Shown: positions 38,403 to 50,400 of the stretch, in pieces
How the letters are laid out: each line of letters begins with the position of its first letter
How positions within the stretch are numbered: the stretch's first letter is position 1
Assembly: GCA_017590115.1 (NCBI GenBank)
Contig: JAGGNK010007448.1
Span: 9,154,815 to 9,218,814, forward strand
From: Montifringilla adamsi
Lineage: Eukaryota; Chordata; Aves; Passeriformes; Passeridae
DNA: 64,000 nucleotides
Direction: 5' to 3'
The notes under the pieces: model-generated
Databases searched by the model: none
The model's input: the letters and a program-made list of their open reading frames with translations, nothing else
Told to the model about the DNA's origin: nothing
Program-made: the position numbers and the translations under genes

Positions 38403-40471
38403 GCACAGAACTGCCCCAGTTTTGTCTTGGAGAAGGAAAAGGGGGATCTTGAGAAACCCAGAGTTGAAGTTACTCTGTTAATCACTCGATGAATCACTGC
38501 TAACATTTTATTTTAGTAATGAGGGATATTTGGGAAGACTAGTCCTGCTTAAACAAATATTTCCTGCCAGCAGCTCAGCGTGGAAGACACAGTGCTGGGA
38601 AGTGTTGTGCAGCTCCCAGTTACGTCTGAGGGGCTTTGTTTGATTTAGGGATTTGTACAAGATTTTTCTTTTTAGTTTGGAATTTTTGCTGTACAGTGGA
38701 GACTTAACACTCCTGGGTTTTTCCTCCTGTTGAAAGGAGCAGGCTGCTCTGAGGCACAGGATGTTTGCTTCTGGTAGAAGTTTCTTCTCCCATTGCATTG
38801 GACTCCATGTGTTTAATTGCTTCGTAAAGTCTGGAAATTTAGCACAAGTCCTTAGATGGATTTTGACTTTGTGAATTTTATTAGCATCATTAGCAGTCAG
38901 GTCATAAACCAATGTACCTGAGTGGTGTGTTGTGTGTCAGCAGAGCAAGTGAAGTGATTTTGTTGTGGTCTCCCCCAGCTGATGGGAGAAGCTGATGTTC
39001 TTTAGCTCCATTGTTCTGCTGGGAAGTGGGCAGGAAATGTGCCGTGCTCTGAGTCAGGCTCGGTGTTTCTCCCCCGTTCCCGGAGTTCACGGTGGGTGCA
39101 GGAAATGTCTCCGGGGTTCTCAGACACGCTGGCTCTCCTGGCCCTCCGTGCCCTGCCTGGCCCACAGACCCTTCCCTCTGCTCCCCCCGTGTCACACACA
39201 GCACTGGGATAACAGGTTGGCCTCTTTGGAGCCAGCCTCTTGTGAATTCCCACCACCAAGGAGCTGCAGAAATTTAAATGTGATCCAAAACTCAGCTCGT
39301 TGGGAGTTGGAGGTGTCGTTTCCCTTTCTTTTCGGATAGTGATATCTGAGAAATTCTTTTATTCACATTTAAAAAATACATTATGGCTCTTTCTTAAAGA
39401 AAGTCAGGACATTATTTATTAGAAGCGAATAACTGACTTCCCCACTTAATATTGGTCACATTCCTTGGATTTTTTCTTTTTACCTGAGTTTATGTGTTTT
39501 AAGTGCATTCAACTGAGCAAGTATTTGCAGAAGCAAATATGCAGAAGTGTCTGTGCTCTGGTGGACAAAAGATGCTGTAGGAAGAAAAGATAATTATGTT
39601 TAATACTTCTTCATCCTGAGGGAGTTGTCTCAGGAGTGGGGAAGCTCCGTTTACTCTTTGGGCAAGGATAAGGGGCGCAGGGTTCTGTCTGACTCTGCCC
39701 CAGAACGTGATGCTGAGTAAAGCACTCAGGGCTTCACTTCTCCACTCATGGAATGGGCTTGGGAGCTTCATTATTGCAGGGTGTGCAATACTCTGTTCTT
39801 CCTTAGCTCAGGAGTGCCGTGCAGAGGAGTCAGCTCTTAATTGGTGGTGATGCAGCTCCCCAAACAATGGGACATTGATCCTCCTTTGCATCTCTGGCCC
39901 TGCCGTAGTGTATAATGACCATAATGAGAGTAAACAACAGGCACAGTCTGCGTGGAGGGAACAGTGATGCTGAAAGAATTCGTGTCCTGGTTTAACTTCC
40001 AGGACACCTGAACACCAATTTAATATTTCATTATTCACATGTACATTCTTCCTCATGCTTTTTCATCTGGCACTGCTTTTTCTGCTCATTAATATCATTA
40101 AATATCTATAATGTGTGTAGCGACTGCTTTTCATTTACATTTGGATTTCATCCCCATATACTCAGCAAGAGTAATCCACAGTGTTGTGGTAGCTATGACA
40201 CATTCAGTAAATGAAGAGCAGTGAATTCTCTGCCTAAATTTAAAGTAAATGCTCATTCTTATTTTGATCCCCAGTCTATAAACCATTTTGTTGTTGCAAG
40301 GCTCTCAAGAAGCTGCTGCATTCTACTTCAGGTGGTAAGTGAACTACTTTGCCTATGTGTGCTCTTAAAATAATCATCATGTGCCATTAAAATGCTAAAC
40401 AAAACTAGTTTACTTTAATTGTGTGTATGAAACTTTCTTTTATAAGTCTTCAAACAAATAAGTCACTGAAG

Positions 40472-40487
40472 TTTTTTTTTTTTTTTT
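40472..40487. repeat. T16 homopolymer run
   Basis: Sixteen consecutive T following G. It is a simple repeat in the intron. Confidence 0.9.
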
Positions 40488-42831
40488 GTGGGTACAGCTG
40501 AATTGGAAGTTAAGTTATCCTCACACAAAGGAAATTACCTTCCTCCCTGCTCTGCTTGTGAGCTGATGTATCCCTGGAGATCTTCCAGAGTGCTCTGGGC
40601 TGGAGTCTGCAATGGGCTCTGAGCAAACTCAGACACCGAGAGTGTCTGGGGCACCGACAGATGACAGAAACACTGTTTCTCTTGGGTTGTATAGGAGATA
40701 TTTTGTACAGATTTTCCCTTCCTCCTTTTCCCTCGGACTTTAGGAGGAATATGACTGCTCTTCAGGGACCTAGGGGTTGCATGTGACAGGGAAATTGGGG
40801 TTGCAGTTCATTGGCCTAATGCAAATTAGAAATTAAGCTGATACCCACCACTCCTCTCTGCCAGCCAAGCCAAAACTTCTTGTTGTTTGGTTAATTAAAG
40901 TTTTGGGGTGTTTTTTTTGTTGTTTGTTAAGTTTAAATTTTGAAAACTGCAGTTCACTTCTTTATGAAAGAAGTCTGGGAAACTGAAATGAAATCCCTGA
41001 GGCTGCTGTTGCTGTCTCAGAGGCAGCCTGGACTCAGAGCCATGAATTCTGTGTGTGAACAAGTCAGGGCATCCTCAGACCTGTCCAGATCAGGGTTTTG
41101 GGGATGACTGGACCCTACTGACAGAGCACAGAAACTTTCACCTTCAAAATAAGGAATTCAAGTTCCTTGCTATAAATTCTGAGGGCTCTGGGTTTAGGAA
41201 GTTTTAAGGGCAGGGTGACAGCAGTGGGTGACACCCAGATCAGCCCTGGGTGTTGAGTTTTCTGCCTAAGCCCAGCAGTGCCTCAGACTGGGTATTTTAC
41301 CACAGTTTGGCATGTATTTAATTATATTTAATTCCATGGGTTAGGTTTGTGTTCAGTGCTGGGCAGGAGGAGTTAACACCCCAAAAATCACTGCTACATT
41401 TCTCTGCAATTGCTCTTCTTCCTGAAAAATCCAGCAGAACTCTGTGACTGAGCTCATCCAGCTGCCTTTTGGAGGGAGCAGCCAGCCTGGGATGTGTTAT
41501 TTTAGAGACAGAGATTTAATGCTGTCAGCTTTCCTCCTGAGCAGTTCATAATCCCCCATGTGTGAGTGGCAGATTCTGCTGTACACGGAACATTTGTGGC
41601 AGGGTGTGGCTTTCAAAAAGAGAAAAAAGTAGTAGAGAAAGAAGAAAACAAAGCAGTGTTGGATTAATTGGAAAGGTCCAGCCCAGTCACATCCCCCCCC
41701 AGGTAGGTTGTTCATTTTCTTGCCTGCTGCTCTGTAGCATCTGAAGTTAAATCCTTTAAAATGTTAAGTGAGAGAGACAGAGCCAAGCTGGCGAAACTGG
41801 AACACAACTCCCAACCATTTATTTATGCTTTTTATATAGGGCTGCTTTCTCTTGTCATATGTATAGTTTATAGTCCCTCATTAACCTCTCCTGCTTCATG
41901 GTCACCTGTGGTAGTGTTTCTGAAGGTACCTGTCTGATTAAAAATAAAAATCCCCGAGCGTTCCCACCTCACATTCCCTCAGAGCTTGAGGAGATCCCCA
42001 GCAGCCGCCTCTGCCGCATCCCCAGAGCTCTGAGCGTGAGTCACCTGGCTCCAAAATCAAACCTTCCCCTTTCAGATCATCTAAATTTGGGTGAGCTTTT
42101 AAAACGGTTTTCTTTAAACTTTCATTTCCATCAGTGTCTTTTTTTTTTTCTTTCTATTGGGAATGACAAAAGTAAATTGGATAGGCCATTTTAAAGATAT
42201 TTCTAGTGATAAAAGCATAATTGTGAAAGACTCTCTTCAGAGCTTTCATCCCAGTTATTATGACACAGAATTGCAGAGAGACACATGAATATTTGGGTTC
42301 TAGTCTACAGCAAATCTTTAACCAAACCTCAGTATTTTCAGCCTTTCCCATCACTGTGTTCTGGATGTTCTCAGCTCCTTTTGAGAATTGAATCAGCTGC
42401 ACAGGACGAGTCTCTGCTCATCTGGAAAACAGTTAGTCCCTGTATTTTTATTTTTTCATGTACCCAAATATGAAAAAGAAGCTGATTCTGGCTGAGAGGA
42501 GGAGGGCAGATGAGCAGTGAAGGCTTTTCCGTGGTGCTGCGGGGTGCGGTGCCGCTGGAGCGATGTCCCCCTCCCGGGCCAGGGAGCCCCCGCTGTCCAG
42601 CTGGGATCTGCCTCCTTGACCTGAACTTGTCGCTGCCCTCCCGAGTGCTCATTCCTGCACTGCCTGAAAGCTGGCGCCGAATTCCTCACGTGTGGCCTCA
42701 AAACCAGGCATGGACTTCAGGGAAGAGCGAGCCTTGGGTTTCCTCCTGGAAGGGCCTTTCTCGGCTGGCACACAGCACGGGTTTACTTCTCGATGGGAAT
42801 AGAATTGTGTAGAATTCTATTCTAGAATTCT

Positions 42832-42860
42832 ATTCTACACAAGCCGTGCTTGTGTAGAAT
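42832..42860. repeat. Perfect 13-bp inverted repeat with 3-base loop
   Basis: The left arm ATTCTACACAAGC (42832-42844) and the right arm GCTTGTGTAGAAT (42848-42860) are exact reverse complements around CGT. Just to the left is a direct duplication of TAGAATTCTATTC (from about 42810), so the area is a compact mixture of direct and inverted copies. A local template-switch event is a possible origin. Confidence 0.85.
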
Positions 42861-43403
42861 TCTGGTGTTTTCCATGGCTGTGGAAATGTGTGAAACCCTA
42901 AAATTGGGGAGGATGGTTGGTGCTGGGGAAGGGATCCTGTCCCGGTGCAGCTGCTGAATTGGAACAGTTTCTGCCTCTTGTTACTGGAGGTACAAGACAG
43001 GATAATCCAGGGAAGCTTTCCAGCTCCTGCTGAAGCTCCTGCTCCGGGGGAACGGGGCTCATCCACAGCCAAGCCCGTGTCTGGTCATAAGACACCACAA
43101 AGATAAATTTGCACAGAAGTCTGGGAAAAATGACAACTGAGGACACAACACAGAGTTATTGTGCAGATGTTGTTTTGCAGCTCATCCCACTCGGATGAGG
43201 TTTCTCTGTTACCTGCCAGCCTGGGAGAAGCAGCAGCCATGCATTCAGTTCTTGGCCACCATTCTGGGTCTCTGAAATGTTTTCTGTCACTTCCTCCAGA
43301 GTCATTTTTGTGCCATCAAGGGAAGGAGCTTAGGTGCAGGATTCTGGACAATTCACTCCTGACCTTTTGAAACAGTAAAGGTGGAGTGAAATCTTCTATC
43401 TGT

Positions 43404-43433
43404 TATATATACATATATATATATATATATATA
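43404..43433. repeat. (TA)n microsatellite
   Basis: About 15 TA units with a single C interruption (TATACATATATA). It lies about 0.3 kb upstream of the CpG-rich proximal promoter region. Confidence 0.9.
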
Positions 43434-43739
43434 AGTTGTATAGTTGTATTTTCTTCCATGGCTTAAAGTGTTAATTCTGCCCATTGAAATGTAATTTTAT
43501 GGAGCAATATGAGCCGGAGGCAGAATCTTCGCTGCCATCAGGACCCAAATGCTAAATAGGGCCTTTCTCTAATTTGTGGGATGTGCTATAACTCAGTTTG
43601 AATGTTGAAAGGAAATGGGCCTCCAGGGGAGTCTGGAGCTCTGTTCATTCAACTTCTAATTAAAGTTTTCCCCTCTCAAATTTCACTTTATTTTCCGGGG
43701 CTTTTGCTCCATGATGATTATTAACATGTGTCCCATGGC

Positions 43740-44292
43740 TAGGAAATCATTATCCCCTTTCCCGGCGCAGCTTTCCCGATCCCTCCTGCAGCAGATGAGC
43801 GCTCGGGGCCGCTGCTCGGGGCAGGGCGGAGCGGCCGGAGCCGGGGCAGCTGCGAATCCTTCCAGGACACTTCGATCAGATGCTGCTGTCTGCGGACAGG
43901 ATCCAGTCCAGGATTTCTTCCAGCCTATGCTTCACGTTTCAGGAACCCAGGCCAACTCTGGCTTCCTATTCCTACTCCAGCAGCCTAATCTTTTTGGGGG
44001 CAGGAGTTGTTAGCACAGTTTATCTTGCTCGCTTGGAGTCCTCCCTCGGCTGAGACATGCACTCCGGTGCCGCCTGCCTTTTTCCCCCTCCCCTCTCTCT
44101 TTTATGTTTTCTTCTTGTTGTTTTTCTTTTTAAATGTGTCAAGTGAAGAGTTCCTCTTCCCCCCTCTCCCTTTCCCCTCCAAAGAACCACCCTCCAGTTC
44201 ATTAAAACGCTGGGAACTCTTTTGCTCCTGCACCAGAGGGGAGAGCGAACCTGTGCCTGCATGCGCGCGCGTGTGTAAAATAGACCCAAAAA
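43740..44292 (+). promoter_or_regulatory. CpG-rich candidate promoter and 5' leader of the proximal DAB2IP isoform
   Basis: At least a dozen CpGs occur in 43763-43900 (for example CGGGGCAGGGCGGAGCGGCC near 43816), against a CpG-poor background. This is followed by a long pyrimidine-rich stretch (about 44080-44180) and then the proximal first coding exon. No TATA box is evident, so a dispersed CpG-type promoter is the simplest reading. Upstream ATGs in the presumed leader include 44105 (closed after nine codons) and 44261 (five codons). The transcription start site cannot be fixed from sequence. Confidence 0.6.
44261..44278 (+). promoter_or_regulatory. Five-codon upstream ORF (MRARV-stop)
   Basis: ATG CGC GCG CGT GTG TAA ends 14 bases before the DAB2IP start codon at 44293. 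If the leader includes this point, scanning ribosomes would meet it immediately before the main start. The ATG has C at -3 and C at +4, a weak context that should allow leaky scanning. Confidence 0.5.
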
Positions 44293-44410
44293 ATGTCCAT
44301 GAACAGCAGGAAAAGTTCTGGGAGACCGTCCTACTACTACCGACTGCTCCGGAGGTCGCGACTGCAGAGACAGCGAAGCAGATCCCGCAGCCGGAACAGG
44401 CTTAGCAGGG
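44293..44410 (+). CDS. DAB2IP: DAB2IP proximal alternative first coding exon (basic N-terminus)
   Basis: The exon encodes 39 residues plus one base. It begins MSMNSRKSSG, continues RPSYYYRLLRRSRLQRQRSR and ends SRSRNRLSR. It aligns closely with the human DAB2IP N-terminus as I remember it (RKSTGRSSYYYRLLRRPRLQ, then an RS-rich run). The start is secure: an in-frame TAG lies at 44281, the ATG at 44293 has A at -3, and the next Met is codon 3. The donor is GGG|GTAATT at 44411, leaving phase 1; with the acceptor at 59378 the split codon is GAG (Glu). Thirteen of 39 residues are Arg, with one Lys and no acidic residue. The protein is a Ras GTPase-activating protein whose PH, C2, RasGAP and coiled-coil parts are encoded beyond the window. 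A second donor 45 bases downstream would keep frame (see findings). Confidence 0.95.
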
Positions 44411-44461
44411 GTAATTGCGAGCTCTTTCCTTGCCGCGCTCAGCCCGCTGCCCTAGGTAGGT
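44411..44461 (+). other. Tandem splice donors after the proximal first exon
   Basis: The homology-supported donor at 44411 is GTAATT, a weak match to consensus at +5 and +6. A better-looking donor, CTAG|GTAGGT, lies at 44456, and the 45 bases between them have no in-frame stop and preserve phase 1. Using it would insert GNCELFPCRAQPAAL before the shared Glu. A further GT at 44460 (GTGAGG) would break the frame. Confidence 0.5.
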
Positions 44462-47400
44462 GAGGATGAGGAGGGGCTCTGCACCAGGTCAGTGTGCGAG
44501 GGACTGGGGCCAGCCTGGCCGCTCTGACCCCCGTGTGGTGCTGCTAAGCCCGGCTTTGCAGCTAACTCTGCGGTTTGTACCATGGAGGGAATGAGATGCT
44601 GCTTCTCCGAGGTGTTTGGAGGCCTCAGTGATGCTCGCAGAGCTTTGGAGAGCCGTGCTTTGGAGGTGGTGTCTCTGCAGAGGTGTATGGCTGGAACTTC
44701 TTGTTCTTCTCGAGCCGAGTGTCACCAGGGGGTTGAGATGACAAAGCTGAGAGCAGTTTAGGGGTAGGATTTTCCAAAGAGCCTGAAGATTGTGCTCCTG
44801 AGGCATTGCAGAAACCTGTGGGACATGAAGCCCCAAATCACTTTGCACTTTTAAAAATCCTGTTCTAAAAGGCCTTATTTGTCCTCATCAGCAGGAGGGA
44901 GGTCCACTGAGGGATGTTTCTGTGGGGCACAGGCAGCCCATTCCTTCTACTGGAGGCAGCAACTGACCCAGTTGCATTTTTAAAACAAGCTGTTCTGCCT
45001 TTCTCTTTCTTCTACTGTGAAATAACTGTTTATTGGTTCTTTTCCCTGTCGTTAAAGCAGCCAAAAAGTGGGAGTATGTGAGTGTTTTCCTATTGAATTT
45101 TTTCAGAAAGGAGGGGAGAGGGTTGTGTTTGCCCTGCAGTCTGGCAGTCCTTGTGTATTTATCATGCTGTGAGCCTAATCAGAGCCATTAACTGAAAAGA
45201 TTTCCCTTTTTCTTGTTATTGTGTGAATAAAAAGCACAACTGCAACTTTACATCAGGTGTCTGTGCAAATCCAGGCTTGGACTTGTCTCAATGCAGTTAA
45301 TTCTGATTTATGAAGCAGATTTTAAACTTTACTCTAGCAGTGCAAGATTTAGCTCAGTGCAATGTCCTCTTTCCTCTTTTCCTGGCACTCAGGACGATTT
45401 TAAGGATTTTGAATCATTGCTGGGAAAACAATAGGAAGCTAAATCAGTCCCTGAGCTTCAGTTTTTCCTTCAGACAGTGGTTTTCTTTGCATGATTTTTT
45501 TTGTTGTTTTGCCTGTCAGGGAGGAGTGTTTGTAAACTCCCAAACATGTCCCAGTTCCCATTCCCTCTTTATTTGTGTGCTGTGCAAAACCAAAATATTT
45601 TACTGTCATTTCAGTTACTGTGACAAACTAAATGTGTTCAGTTTCGTTTAGGTAACCCAAAGTGAACTTAATGGCATCATTTTTCAGGAACACAAGGAAT
45701 ATCCAGGCAGATTTGATGGAAATGGGAATCAGCCCAAAAGTTTGTAAGAAATTGGATTTGAACCAGCTGAAATCTTGTTGCTGTTGATCTCTCCTGGAGT
45801 ATTTTGTGTTGTCTGTGGGATCCTTGCCTCTCAGCAGTGGCTGATCTCCTCTTATCTGTACATCTGAAAGGGATTTGCAAAGCTGGATGAGAACTTTCTC
45901 TTTATTTTTGATCTGTTTTTGTTGTGCAGTGGTGGTGTCACACAGCCTGGCCACACAGCAGGTCAGAGGAGGCTTGTCCAGGCTGGGCAGGGTGATGGAA
46001 GTGCTGGAATAATGCAGCAGGAATACTTTCCTTAACAGTTTTGATGAACTGTAGGGGTCTGGGGGCTGTGGAGAATGCAGAAATCAGAAGGAGGTTCTGG
46101 ATTTTGGGGCTGATGTAATGTTGAATTCAAACCCTGCAAGTCTGGAGGAAGGAGGGAGCTGAGGCCCCCTCCCCAAAGGCTGATCCACAGTGGAGTTTCT
46201 GTCTCTGGGATTCTCAGAGATCAGGGATCCTTGGGGGGGAGGTTGCCATAAATTCAGGCAGATTGAAGTTACTTCACAGGAATTGGCAGTGTCTGCTTTG
46301 CCACGTGTGTGTCCCAGACATCCTCTTGGCAGTTTTTGCACTCTGCAGTCTCTGGACCCTTTGCCAAGATCCCCACAGGGCTCAGGTGAGCCTGTGGCTC
46401 TGCTGGAGGGGCTGTGATACCTGGAAGTTGATCTTTTCCAAGGGATGTCACTTCAGCAGAAGCTTTTGGACAGGGAACCTGCTGGGGATCAGGCAATCCT
46501 TACACATTTACTGGGGAGGAGGAGATCTCTGCTGGCACAGGATCCCTGTCCCTGTGTGGGACCATTCCCTGGGCTCCATCCATCCCAGATGAAGAATGCC
46601 TGGGCTGGAGCTGAGGCTGGAGCACCAGGAATCTGAGGTGCTGCCTTTGCTGTGAGTCAGAGCCCTCTTCCAGCCCCCCCTGCTTTATATCCATCAGGCT
46701 CTGAGCACACAAAAATCGTGTTTGAAAACATGTATTTATCTACTGCCACAGCCCACTCTCTCCCCAGTGGCAATGCCACCACCCACACCTGACACTGCTG
46801 CTGCTGCCAGCCCTTGGTGGGGATGGAGGGACAGAGCCCATCCTGCCCCAGGAGCAGCAGGAAAAGTCAGGCTGGGGTTGCACAGCTCTGGGAGGGCTGA
46901 GACCCAGTTTGGGAAATGGGTTTTGCTTCCTGAGGCACAGAGAGAGCCACTCCATCAGGAAAGAGCTGCTGTGGTGCTTCCAGCTGGGCAAAGTGAGCAG
47001 AGTTTGCATTTTCTGTGCAAGGATCTGAGGGAGGGAGGGGAGAGCTTTGTGTTGGGACTCCAGATGGAGCCAGCCTGCTTCAGTGTGCAGAAAAATGTCC
47101 AGGACTTGGAGCTGTTGGCAGTGACAGCAGCTTGTTCAATGGTTCATGTGATGGCACCCTCTGTTCTGGAGCTCTCTGGTCAGCCCTGGTGCCTTTAACA
47201 CATCCATCACATGTCAGTGTGTTTGTCACTGTGCCCCTTTGGGAGGCCCAGGCTGGAATATGTGACCAGTGGCACTGGTGGGGAGGGCAAAGCCAAGCAG
47301 GAGGGGAGGCTGCTCTGAGGAGGCTGATGAGATCCTGCCTCCAGCACATTGAAACCGTGCCTGTTTGGGAGTGGGTAAAGCAGACAGGCTTCACTGCACT

Positions 47401-50400
47401 GGAAATCTCTGCTGGAAGGAGGACAGTGCCTGAGACCCCCAGCTCTGCTCTCCACAGAGAGTCAGCACATGCTGCAGGTAAACATTAGCTAGATAAAAAA
47501 ATCTACCTGCAGAACCCCTGGACCATCTGTTCAGCTCAGAGATGTGTAGGACTGTGGGAGGAATCATGGCAGTAATTATAATTACTCCCAGATGACCCAT
47601 CTGATGTAGTGGAAGGTACTTGGGAGGCAGAGAGGGGAGAAGGAGAAATTTCAGTGACAGCAGCACCTGCTTGTGGCTGCACTTGGTTCCGTGGCTTTCT
47701 TCAGGATCCCTCCCTGCTTCTCCTTACTCATGGACACAATGAAGGAATGGGGGTCAGTGGGAAGTGTTCTGAAAATTCCCTTTGCTGACAGAAACCGCTC
47801 ACGGTGCTCCATTCCCAGTCCCATCTCTGAGCCAAATGCAGCTTTGGCTTCAGGGCTTTCTTGTGTAAAACTCAGCAGGCAATCAGCTGGCATCAAAGCC
47901 CTGAGAATCTGAGAACACTGGAGTTCCTGATCTTGAAGGTTTAGTGTTCCTCATCCTTCTGCCTCTGTCAGCCTCAGACATAAATGCCTTGCTCTGTGTT
48001 CTGTTTATCACAGATGCTTTTCAAGGTGTTTTATGAAAAGGATTTTTATTAAACAGACTTTCTTCTTCCTTTCCTTTGATGGCTGCTGTGAAGAGAAAAC
48101 TGACTGATCTTCAGCAAAACCCAGAATTTCAGTGCACTGAACACTGAGCTGGGAGGCCAAGGTCAGGCTGGGTTTTTTTCTCAGCACAGGCTATTCAGAT
48201 GCACATCTGTTGAAAACAGCTGGAATTTAGTCTTTGTCTCTCTGTTTGATGAAATCAAAACCTTTTAAGTGATAAATGGGAGATCAGCTTATACCCAAAT
48301 AATCAATACCTTGGAGGTTGGGGCACTCGCTTGGGACAAGGGAAGCAGTGACTGGAAAATTGTCCCAGCATGTCCCAGAGTGACATAACAACTAAGGAGG
48401 TTTTATTATATTTAAAGCCAACTGAAATTGCACTCACCTCTCACTAATCTTTCCTAGCTGAAAATCTGTTCTGCAGCACGTTAACAAAAAGTGGTATTGG
48501 ACAAGGAATGCCAGGTGGAATTTCTCCTTTTCCTCCTCTGCAGGGCTTTGTTTTTCATTTAAGGGCTGGGAGCAGGCAAGTGAGGAGCCCAGCAATAAAT
48601 ATTAGCAATAGGCTGTTGTTTTTTTTTTTCCAAGGGTGGTGTCTTTTAAATGCCAGGAAAAGGAGACCTTCCTGCTTTGCACTTTTTAATGATCATTGCT
48701 TTGTTTTTCAAGTCTCTTTTGTGGCATTTTCTGTTTCACCACAGAAGTCTTGCAGTCTTTCATTGAAATTTTAACAGCATGGCTGACAGATGCCCATAGA
48801 AAAGATATGCAAAATGTTTAAAGCTGTGCTGTTTATAGGAAATATTCACTGGCAGCTGTGCTATTTTTAGCACCAGTGCTCCAGCTGAGACTTTGCTGTG
48901 TTTGTTCAATGCTTCATTGTCTAGTAAAAATCGAGACTAAATTTAATGACTTGGGAAGTGGTGTGTGATGGAGGAATTCTGGAATTGTTTTGATATTAAA
49001 CAATGCTTAAATCTCAGAATCCCTTTAATAAGCAAAAATTTAGAGTGAATTTATTGCAGGCAAATTTATTGGACTGGCCCTTCAGCAGGAAGGGAGGCAG
49101 CAGTGCCTCGACTCCCTTTGCTCCTGCAGCAAACCCTGACCTGCCCCACCTCCTCCAGAAATGCAGGAACATCCACACTCAGTGAGTGTTCCCTGTGAGG
49201 AATTCCTGCGAGATCAAAAATGAATCAAGTTGTAAAAGTTCCCCTGGGAAACCCCAGTGGGAATCTCTGAGGAGCACTGTCACTTTTTGCTCATCTCTTC
49301 CTTTATCTCTGTTTCCAGCCCTCTCCTCCTGGTAGTCCCATCCTTTTCCCCTGGCTGTGTTCCTGAGAGGGGCTGACTGCTCTGAAAGGAATTAAGTAGC
49401 AGATTTGCTCTCGAGTAATGCAGAATGAGTTTTTATCTACAAGCTGTGGGTACTAAATGAGAAAGAGGTTAAAAACCCTGGTCTGAGTCCAAACCAGAAT
49501 TGCTTCCAAAAACACACTTCGAGGGGTTTCAGCAGACTTTTCATGATCACTCATGTATTAGAGTAAGTTTGTCTCCTTAAAGCTGTGGCAGTCCAAACAA
49601 TTTAGACACAGAGCTGCCTTTTAAAGCTTTTAAACCTGTATTTCCCTTGAAGGTCTTCTAGTGTGCCACTAATCCCCTAAGTTATTGCACTGAAGGCACT
49701 CTCTAATCCTTTAATTCACTGCTCTCAGTAGAGATGGGAACGAGCAGGGTCAGGGAACGTTCTCATTTGGGCTTTATCAGTTTTGCTTTTTTCAGCTCAG
49801 ACACTACTGAGGGTAGTTTGCTTCCCTTTGCAGCACTCCAGAGGATATTTGAGAGTCAGTCACTAATTGTTTGTGTGTTTGTGTATGTGCTTGTGAAAGA
49901 AGGTGCACAGAACTCCAGACTCCTGTCACTGCTTTGTGCAGCCTCAGGGTCAGGCTTTTACACTGAGTTCCCTCAGGTCCCTTTGGGAATCAGAGGATGG
50001 AAAAATGGATGGCTTTTTGAGAACTGTGAACCATTCCCCATCTAGAGCTGGTGAGGGTCAAGGAGCAGTGTCAGCCACAGGTAATTTCTGGAAGCTTTTT
50101 GCCCTCAGACCTACACAAAAGAGAGATTCTGACTAATGTTTCTTTGGTGCCGAAGGTAAAGCTTTGAGGTGATGAGCAATGCCAGACAAGTGTTGTGGTT
50201 TTACTAATAAGCATAAACTCTAAAAAGACTTGTTAGAGCAACACATGGCCTGAATTTTGCAGGTTTGTGCTGCCCATTGGATTTTTCCTTGCATGAGGGG
50301 CATGTTTTTATTGTAGGTCTGGCTTGGAGAGCCAGGCTGGGACCACGAGCAGCTCCCAGAGGCTCATTAGGAATCCCAGGCTCTCACACTGCTCCAGAAG

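Larger units (their letters stand above)
33453..43739 (+). other. DAB2IP intron, right part up to the proximal promoter
   Basis: No coding exon is recognised. The stretch holds a G-quadruplex-type run (37769-37788), a CR1 scrap (about 38349-38402), a T16 run (40472-40487), a 13-bp hairpin (42832-42860), a TA microsatellite (43404-43433) and a CpG-richer patch at about 42530-42680. AT-rich quiet stretches at about 37290-37660 and 39990-40450 are possible conserved noncoding DNA, which cannot be tested without other genomes. Confidence 0.55.

Noticed and set aside
42528..42539. RE1/NRSF-like half site TCCGTGGTGCTG
   Set aside because: The other half of the motif is absent at the expected spacing, so a functional silencer site cannot be claimed.
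44007..44405. 132-codon open frame across the proximal first exon
   Set aside because: It is an out-of-frame shadow of the real DAB2IP exon; the frame starting at 44293 is the one matching DAB2IP.
46722..47198. 158-codon open frame in a GC-richer intron segment, with another of 157 codons overlapping
   Set aside because: Several long frames overlap on both strands, which is typical of stop-poor GC-rich DNA and not of an exon. No splice borders or homology.
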